The position numbers and the translations under genes were made by a program. A DNA stretch of 64,000 nt from Cantharellus purpuraceus (Eukaryota; Basidiomycota; Agaricomycetes; Cantharellales; Hydnaceae). Where the stretch lies: the NCBI GenBank assembly GCA_025174535.1, contig JALBUN010000030.1, positions 111,123 to 175,122 of the forward strand, read 5' to 3'. The notes below the pieces were generated by a model. It was given only the letters and a program-made list of their open reading frames with translations, did no database searches and was not told where the DNA came from. Positions 56,580 to 64,000 of this stretch are shown here, in pieces (the first letter of the stretch is position 1; the number at the start of each line of letters is the position of its first letter).

Positions 56580-57881
56580 CGCCTCTCAAATCTCAGCCCA
56601 TCACCACCTTTCATCCAATTCCGCACCTTTTGAGGGCCCCGAGAAACTCCTCGAAATATGGTTCGGACCTAGTGCGGACATGCTCCCAGAACACAACCAT
56701 CCTACCGGAAAGCTAGGTTTACGTGCAGTTCATAGATCTGTCTGGGAAGAGATGCTCGACATTGTCCGGTGCAAAGTCTTAAACGCCATAGAAGGTGTCG
56801 AAGTTGACGCTTACCTCCTCAGGTGATTAATCACTTTTGCCTGCTCACCAACTTATACGCTCAGTTGAATGTCTGTCTGCCCTGCAGCGAGTCGTCCCTT
56901 TTTGTGTACTCCCACAAACTCATTCTTAAAACTTGTGGCACTACACTCAACCTGTTAGGCCTCCCCAGAATCCTCGAGATTGCGGACAAGTACTGTGGCT
57001 TCACGACAGTGCATCGCTTCTTTTATTCTCGAAAGTCATTCATGTTCCCTGAACGTCAGCAGGGGCCCCACAGGGAATGGCGTGCTGAGGTCGAATATCT
57101 CGACAACATTTTCGCGGCTCATCGTGGCAGTGCATACACCGTCGGAAGAGTCAATGGTGATCACTGGTTGCTGTACCTGACCAATCCTCAGGACGAATGC
57201 GACAATGCGGACAATTTTGATGCACATAGAGACATGCCAGTTTCGCACAAGCTAATCAGTGTCGAGCAGGACTACACGCTGGAGATTCTTATGACAAAAC
57301 TGTCTCCCGATGCCCGTTCTGCCTTTTTCTTTCCTACTGCTGGGCCAGGCCCAGCTCCCACCCCTCAGGAACAAGCGCAGACCGTGTCCCACAAGCTCGG
57401 CATTGACACACTATTCGCTGCGCCAATGACTAATCTTGATGCGTTCGCATTCACTCCATGCGGTTACAGTGCCAACGCTCTTCTCCGTCCCGCGGCAGGG
57501 TCCGAAGGATACTACACCATCCATGTGACCCCGGAGGATGGATGGAGCTACGCGAGCTTCGAGTGTAACGTTCCACTGTCGCACTATCCGACATCTGACG
57601 AGGACACCAAGGTCGTTCCGGACCTCCGTACACTTATTCAACGTGTTGTGCGGATCTTCCAGCCCGGTCATTTGTCTCTCACCCTTTTTGTGACTTCTTC
57701 CACGGATATGCCACCCTCTGACGAAAATGGGGGTGGGAATGCGACGGTCGAGGCCCCTGTAGATTCAGCCCATCGCGCATTTAGGGAGGCGCTCGCCCCC
57801 AAAGGCTACAAGCGTACGGACAAGATCAATTACGAATTCGGCGGATACGATTTAGCATTCGCCAGCTTCCAAATCCGATGA
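56563..57881 (+). CDS. SPE2: S-adenosylmethionine decarboxylase proenzyme
   Basis: Two exons, 56563-56822 and 56888-57881, give 417 residues. The enzyme makes decarboxylated AdoMet, the aminopropyl donor for spermidine and spermine. Seen: FEGPEKLLEIWF at the N-terminus, the autocleavage site YLLSESSLFV in which the second Ser becomes the pyruvoyl group, SHKLILKTCGTT with the catalytic Cys, and FTPCGYSANAL and YYTIHVTPEDGWSYASFE in the second half (proton donor and processing residues). The 65-bp intron falls inside the first Ser codon of the SESS site, so correct splicing is needed to create the processing site. Cytosolic. Confidence 0.95.
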
Positions 57882-58419
57882 ATGGATGAAGCCTGTCCTT
57901 TATGGCGTTCAAACTGCACAAGAAAAAAAATTGGTCCTTGATGTCGCACAAAATTTCTTGCAATTGTACCAAAATGTATCACTCATTAAGCATGTCAGTT
58001 ATTTTTGGCTGCTGTCAAAATGCTTGCTGTCCCGATTTGTTTTGTATTACCAATTTATACAATACAATATATTGGTACTTGTCGCAAGTTCCCGGATGTA
58101 GGGCAAATATCAAGACCACATCTTGTCGAAGTCCTATGCAAATCTTGTATCAGTTGAGGTTTTGGCACTCATCGAGGTCCCGGGGCACACTAAGCATTGA
58201 TTCATATCAAAGACAACAACTCGCAAACTGCTGTACAAACCCATCCCCTGCAAGAGGATGCGAATTGGACGGTGTCCAGTACAAAGAAGGAAGAGACAAT
58301 CCACAATTGTAGGAGAAAAAAAAAAACATGAGATCCAGCAAAGGAAAAGGATATCCATCTAGCACTTGATGCAATAAAACATAGAAGGTATCACACAAGT
58401 TGGTTGTGACCATGCATCC
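57882..58419. other. Convergent intergenic region
   Basis: About 540 bp lie between the 3' ends of the decarboxylase gene and the LIM-RhoGAP gene. It holds AT-rich text and an A-tract near 58,316. No gene supported. Confidence 0.5.
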
Positions 58420-61400
58420 TATACGTCCTCCCGAAACACAGATGGAGCGTTTTCAATGAGCCATTCGATGGCAAGAGCCTTGCCAGCCATGTCCGCATAT
58501 TCGCGATTGGGATCGCTGGACCGCATGAGTGTCGCTAACGTGGCTATAAGATCAGAAGACCTGGAAGGATAATAGACTCCGAAAACTTACGTCCGAATAC
58601 CACACCTAGGTTACGTGCGTTCATTAAATTCTCGGTGCAATGCGATTGAATGCTGAAAAAAGAGCAGACAATCAATCGATACGTTGGCAACTAACCTACC
58701 CTTTGTACGTACCGATGGAGATGGAGCATAAGGTAACGGAGGGTATGGAAATGTTCGCTGGGTAACTGATATACTAAACTTGACAAGGCCTCAGCCTTGC
58801 CCCTTGGCTCCCGGACGATTGCGGCGCTAACAAATGCCTCATGCAGGGCATGGGTAAGCAAGGGGTTGGGTAACTGTCTGAAGTAAGTCTTCAAAACCGA
58901 TGTGACACTGGATATGTCATTAAACAACTCCAAATCGCGTAGGTCAAATGCGTCATAGTCGCCTCGCTCAAATAGCTGGGTTATGGCTTTTGACTGAGAG
59001 CTACCGCCTGTCTTACGATATATGCCTTCATAGTCTATGGCTGTAAGAATAATGTTCAAGTTGTGCGCTGATATAGAATCAATGACACACTCACCATTAA
59101 GCTCAACTGCGGAAATGCACTTCTCGACGATCATAGGTATATCGCGGTGCTCCTTTGCCGAGTCTGCCCGAACCTGTTCGATGAGATCTCGTCCAAACAT
59201 GGACGGCTCTGAAATAAAAAAGATACCATCAGTTGAATTACAAACTACTTGAAAAAGATATATCCCATAACTCACGCAATGGAACAATGGAGACAATCTC
59301 ATTATTTGGTCGCGGCTCGCTCATGCATGGTAAGGTAAGTTGTCCTGCGCAACGATTATGACAACCGATATGGCAAGCTATTGGATATCGATGAAATGAA
59401 GACAAAATCCCGAATATCTTCGAGAAAGACTCACAAGTACACCGCAACTGTGTTCCCCACATTTTGTCTCCACAATGATCGCATCGTGCAAACCGTAGAA
59501 TAGTGAGTTGCTGAAGGTTGTGACGGAGGCTCTCCTTCTCGGGAACGGGTGGTCCGTCGTTCATAATTCTGATCGCTTCCTTACTAGGCTTAAACCACTT
59601 TCTTCTATCGGTTGGCGTCGCCCTCGGCTCGTCACGCTCGTCATGCGACATCCCAACAGATAGTGTTGACGAGGTGTAGCCAGAACCAGGCGGTACAGGT
59701 GGCAAGGGTGTGCTTTTGGGAGTAGAGGGGCCTGGCTGCTGCATTTGCAACCCCATAGACGAAGACATTGGCGTCCATGTTCGCGAACCAGCCCCACGCA
59801 TTCCAGACTCAATCTGACGCGCTATTCGCGCATTTAGCTCCGCTAACTCCTCATTGCGCGCGTTAAGCGCAGTGGTTTCTTCAAGACAGATATTCCGCTC
59901 TTCCTTGAGTTCATTTATCTCCCTCACAAGGGCTTCACGCTGCTGCACAAGAGGTTCGAGTTCTCGTTTGTACTGAGACTTGAGGTTGTCGAACCGGGAT
60001 GTCAGCGAACGATGAAGAGACACTTCCGTTTGACCCGAAGAGTTATTCCTGAGATCACACATCAATGACGACGGAAAAACTGCAAAAATATCTGTACGTA
60101 CTTTTTGGCCGCTGCGAGCTCCTCAACTTCCGCCACAGTCAAGTCCCTCTCCGCCTTCAACTTGGATAAATCACGTTCAAGGCCATGCAAGCTCGCGCTC
60201 ATGTCTCGCGACATTTGCTCAACCACGTCACGTTTGCGCTCCCCAGCCGATAATTCTGTCAAACGCGCCGCCTGCCCAGATAACTGTACTTTGAGGCGAG
60301 TCACTTCAGCTTCGGCCTCGCGTCTGGCAACCAATTCATTGTCGTACTCCTCCTGAGCGACCGAAAGTCCATCAATATATTGCTGACTAGCACGCTGAGG
60401 GGCAAGTTAGAAGGAGTCCAAGCTTTTCACCCAATGATTGACAAACCCGCATCCCATCAAACCTGCCGCGCATATCGTGTAATTTTTCCCGGCTAGCCAG
60501 CACCACCATATATATTACCTCCAGAAACTCACGGTCCAGCCTCACACTTGTCGCGCCACTTTCCTGTGCATCTGTCAGCGCTTCTTTGACCCGCTTCGCT
60601 ACCAGCTCAGAGGTGTCTTGCTTTCCCGCTAGCGGACGCGCCGTACGACCCGACGCCGAATCCATAATAGTGATGGAGGGTGTAGAAGTCGACCGCACGT
60701 AGGTGGTCGTAGTTGGGTCGGAACTGAGCGGCGGTGAAATGGTCGCACTGGTTCTACGGGCTTTCGAGCGAGGTGAGAGCGGCGGCGGATGGCTAGATTC
60801 CACCTCCGCCGCCGATCCACGCCGGGCGGGAGGCTTCACGACAGAATCCGCCGCCCTGACAGGCGCATCAGAGCGCCCGGGGGTGAATCCTGGGCTGGGG
60901 ACGCCAGTCGACGATTCGTCCAGATCCAAGGCCATATCCTCCTCAAACGTGTCGGGCAAAACGATGGCCTTTGGCACAGGCTTACGAGCACTCATCTTCC
61001 TGGAAAGAGACTCATTACGTCGGGGAAGCGTGGTTAGCGGCGAAGGCAAGTTCTGGGACTTTGTCATGGGGGACGAAGTTAGAGGCAGAATTGTTATGCC
61101 GGGAGGGACTGTCGAGGGCTTTGAAGGACCAGCCTCCTTGTCCTCTTCTCGTCGCTGGGTGTCGGTTATTGGCATCCTTGGTTTTGGTGGCTCAGGTTTT
61201 GGCAAACCTGTGTTGCTTTCGTTGACTTTCTCAGGAAGTGTAAAGGGTACGTTCGATTGTCTGGCGCCCAACTTCAACAGGTCATGGAAATTGGTGTCAC
61301 CCTCTAGAAATGACATGCGTGGCAAACCAAGAGGAATTGATACACTTTCCTCTTTTTCTGGTCCGTCGGTCACCTTGGGCCCCTCTGGATCAACACCATC

Positions 61401-63173
61401 GCTCCGTACCTGAACGTCAACATCCGCCTCTAAGGATGACCTCTTGCCCGCTATTGTCTGTTCTGGTGGCAAAGATTGTTGTTGCCGGGAAAACATACCT
61501 ATATCCCCTTGAGAAGTATGAGGACGAGCTGGGCTCCCTGGTTCACGATCCATCAGCTGGTTCTGATCGGAAAGATGCTCATTCAGATATGGCAATGATG
61601 TATCCGGGAGACTATGTTTCCTCATAGTTGTGGTCTCCCTATCTGATAAGAAGATAGATTCAGTCTGGGACTGTGACTGTGATGGCCATGCTGTATCCGG
61701 CAGACTGTGTTTCCTCGTAGATGGTGGTTCCCTATCTTGTGAAAGGGTATATTCAGTTTGAGACCGTTGCTGTGACAAATTGATGGTTGATGGAGAAATT
61801 GGTGGTGAATAGAACACATCCATCATAGAGGTAGGACTAGCTTGGCGCTGCCTCGGCAGCGGAGACGACGAGCGCTTGCTTGAATCATGCAAGTTACTAG
61901 GTGACTCTACCACCAAGCGATCACTTCCCGTTGTTGGTGACACATTAGGAGGCGGAATAAGCCCCTCTGATTGCGGTGAGGGATTGGCGGTCACCCAATC
62001 TAGACGCACACCTGGGTTGATAGAGGAGCGTTTGTCGGCGCGGGACGTTCCATTTGCAGCACTCGGTTGACGAGACTGTGGTAAAGCAGGCTCTGGTGAA
62101 AGGAGATCGTTCCTAGGACGAACGCCATCATCGAAAGATTTGCGACGGGGAGCAGGTAGGTCATGGGTCTTCAGAAGAGGTAAAGTGTCCCCACGTATAC
62201 TCTGAACGCTATCATGAGAAGGAACATAGGTGGTCGTTGTCGTCGGAGATGGAAGCGAAGACGGGTGTTGTGTGGGAGATGACTGCACAGATGGGAGGAC
62301 AGGAGTATGTGAAAACTCCCCTTGTTGGTAGGAGTTATGAAGAGTGGCGGTGAGGGATTGTGTGGATATGCGTTTCGCCGCATGTGAGACTACAGAGTCG
62401 GCACTGGTTATTTGGGAGTTCTGCAGGCCAGGAGTTGTGGGAGGGGTTTCAGACATGGAGGTCTGCGAGCAGAAATCAGCGCATTGGAATATGTAGTGTA
62501 GTATGGGAACACATGATAAGGACGTACGTCGCCCTCTCTTAGATTCAAGTTGGATGGTTTTTCGCGCAGCTTGTTCTCTTTGTCCCGCATACCGTCGCGA
62601 GGCTTGTGTTTATGCTTGCGTTGCTCTGCATGTCGACGACTACGAGCTACGCGCTCATTATGGCAGGACATGCAATAGATACCCTGGGTTGTCTTTGCAA
62701 ATACAAGTTCGCCAATGTGGCGGCCACAAGTCTTGCATGTAAAGCATGCTGCATGATAGGATTCGTCACCAGTCATGATTGCCTCGTGTGAGATTGGCTT
62801 TTTGCAAACGGCACAGTTGTAGGAACACGCGGCGCAAACTGGGGATCCATCTGAAAGAAGGAGAAGGTTGGTGTCCGGAGAGACGCGATTGCCACATTTT
62901 GCGCAATTGAAGCTACGCGCGACATGACGTGAGTCCAACGCAAAAAGAATGGGAAGTACACACCAGTCGACGTGCCACAATGAATTGCTGAGACAAGGAC
63001 GGTGATGAGATGAGATGCAGATGGGAACTACATGGAAGGAGGACGCACCCGAACGCGACGACGACACCGTCTCCGTCGTCAACTGGGTTTTGACAGCCGC
63101 CACATGCGGCGAGCTGGTGGTCCATGCTGCTGACTGGGGAAGGAGGATATGGTATGGAGGCCACGGAGGCCAT
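58420..63173 (-). CDS. LIM-C1-RhoGAP protein (Rga-type Rho GTPase-activating protein)
   Basis: A multi-exon minus-strand gene. Clear exons are 63173-63049, 62987-62964, 62912-62528, 62462-60447, 60394-60102 and from 60048 leftward, ending at TAG 58422-58420. Domains in order: two LIM zinc fingers (first spans C-x2-C, HVDC, C-x2-C; second CAVC, HAAC, C-x2-C, CMSC); a long Ser/Pro-rich disordered region (residues of about 180-830); coiled coils; a C1 zinc finger (H-x12-CDHC, CTSCHIGCHNRC); then RhoGAP with the arginine-finger region EGIYRKTGG and FRQLPNPLL. LIM-RhoGAPs of the Rga family switch off Cdc42/Rho1 at growth sites and septa. The start at 63173 precedes the first LIM Cys pair by about 25 residues. 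Confidence 0.9.
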
Positions 63174-63642
63174 CTGGCAACCAGCGTCGAGCTCGGCGGG
63201 TATGAGTTAGGTGCTACGTGTAGACGCCGGAACAACTATATGAGATTATTGGACTGATTGCACGGCTGCGCAACCAACTATAGTTTTTCTTTTCTCCCTC
63301 ATACTATCCCGGGCCGTCGGAGGCCAGAGCCCTTAGGTTTCCATACCTGACAGGGTTCACGCCGAAGGCTAGGCCGCTAAAGTGCAAGTGTACAGGTTCT
63401 CGAAAATACTAGAGTGGTACTTGTATTTATTGTACATGGTTACCAACACGTGTATTCGCAGGCTGCAATGCCTGTCGCTCGTACCCCACAACAAGTGATG
63501 GTGGGTGGTGCTCCTGGTCGGCTGACAAAGCTAGAACACATTTGGCAGAGAGTTTGAGACCAGCGCTCTCAATTCTTATGACGTCGCCACCAGCGTATAA
63601 GATCGTCGTCTTCTTTCCTGGCCATTCTCCTCGTCTTCCACC
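63174..63642. other. Divergent promoter region
   Basis: 469 bp between the LIM-RhoGAP and zinc-cluster gene starts. No clear site or gene. Confidence 0.45.
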
Positions 63643-64000
63643 ATGTCTCCTTCCGTACATGGCGACAGCTCCACTCGCAGGCGGACAACAAGAGGTACGC
63701 TGCCCCCCTCTCTCTTCCCATACCCATAACGCATCTGTTTCAGCATGTGACCAATGTCGAAAGACCAAAAGTCGCTGCGAACATCCCCCACATTCGCAGG
63801 AACCATGTAGAAACTGTCTTCTTTCTGCGTCTAGTGCGTTCTTGGCTTCAGTCTCTCTGTGACCTTGTCATTGACAAGCATCTCTTCTCCCAGCGTGTAC
63901 TTTTCTAGGTATTACCTCACATTGCCACAACCGTCTGCGCTTGCTGACGTTCTGTATCAGAACCTAGTCATAAAAGAGGTCCCCCAAAAGGGTGTGTTGA
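63643..64000 (+). CDS. Zn2Cys6 transcription factor, N-terminus (runs off the window)
   Basis: The start at 63643 encodes MSPSVHGDSSTRRRTTR. After an intron (about 63,695-63,751) come ACDQCRKTKSRC and C-x2-C, the zinc-cluster DNA-binding domain C-x2-C-x6-C-x9-C-x2-C. After one or two further introns comes a CTF..PSHKRGPPKG segment typical of the linker of Xlr1/STB5-like fungal regulators. I could not fix the second intron's donor unambiguously. The regulatory part lies beyond the window. Target genes unknown. Confidence 0.75.

Noticed and set aside
56081..56716. 211-codon plus-strand frame across the bidirectional promoter
   Set aside because: It overlaps the FAM210-like gene antisense and the decarboxylase start out of frame.
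60703..61413. 236-codon plus-strand frame inside the LIM-RhoGAP gene
   Set aside because: It is antisense to a long well-supported exon with coherent domains on either side; a shadow.

Overview
The window reads as genomic DNA of a filamentous basidiomycete fungus, probably an Agaricomycete. Genes are intron-dense with GT-AG introns of about 45-65 bp. The telomeric hexamer is TTAGGG, and the mobile elements are a chromodomain Ty3/gypsy element and a Ty1/copia relic. I cannot fix genus or species. I consider a Rhizoctonia-like fungus possible from gene style, but that is a guess.

There are two compartments. Positions 1-43,030 are repeat-rich and gene-poor. A complete 7.7 kb chromovirus (648-8375; 527-bp LTRs, 5-bp target duplication) sits inside an older copia relic. 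Broken genes follow: a GH78 alpha-rhamnosidase-like gene, a proline-iminopeptidase-like gene, an SNF2-type helicase, a tyrosyl-tRNA synthetase fragment, and two copies of a conserved protein of unknown function. The only convincing intact-looking host gene there is a CCDC137-like gene (10.5-11.4 kb). From 14.8 to 17.2 kb and from 27.7 to 43.0 kb lies a composite, subtelomere-like repeat. It consists of a CCCCTAG-rich leader, a 50-bp tandem array, a unique spacer, a second 50/62-bp array with a related palindromic core, and a GC-rich block with degenerate reading frames. It occurs as one diverged copy, two large copies and one truncated copy. Two internal TTAGGG tracts (3 units at 27,727; 10 units at 42,964) point the same way. 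The second cuts a repeat unit and abuts an Atg27-like gene that has lost its 5' part, so it looks like an old telomere joined to internal sequence.

Positions 43,700-64,000 are an ordinary gene-dense arm: a mitochondrial complex I accessory subunit, a small unknown protein, RAX2 (polarity landmark, with a C-terminal SH3 domain), a class III (GABA-type) aminotransferase, a PA-TM-RING ubiquitin ligase, a small RPEL-repeat protein, a FAM210-like mitochondrial protein divergent from S-adenosylmethionine decarboxylase (polyamine synthesis), a LIM/C1/RhoGAP regulator, and the start of a Zn2Cys6 transcription factor. RAX2 and the LIM-RhoGAP both suggest control of polarised hyphal growth, but they are 8 kb apart and I see no operon-like logic.

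The most unusual observations are: (i) large repeat copies differ mainly by C/G transversions that, where polarised, run C to G on the + strand; (ii) the chromovirus gag-pol is disabled almost only by CGA-to-TGA and CAA-to-TAA changes with no frameshift, while an antisense 515-codon frame with a zinc-cluster-like motif stays open; (iii) a perfect A_AAA_AAA slippery heptamer lies exactly at the gag stop; (iv) telomere repeats lie at the boundaries of the composite repeat.
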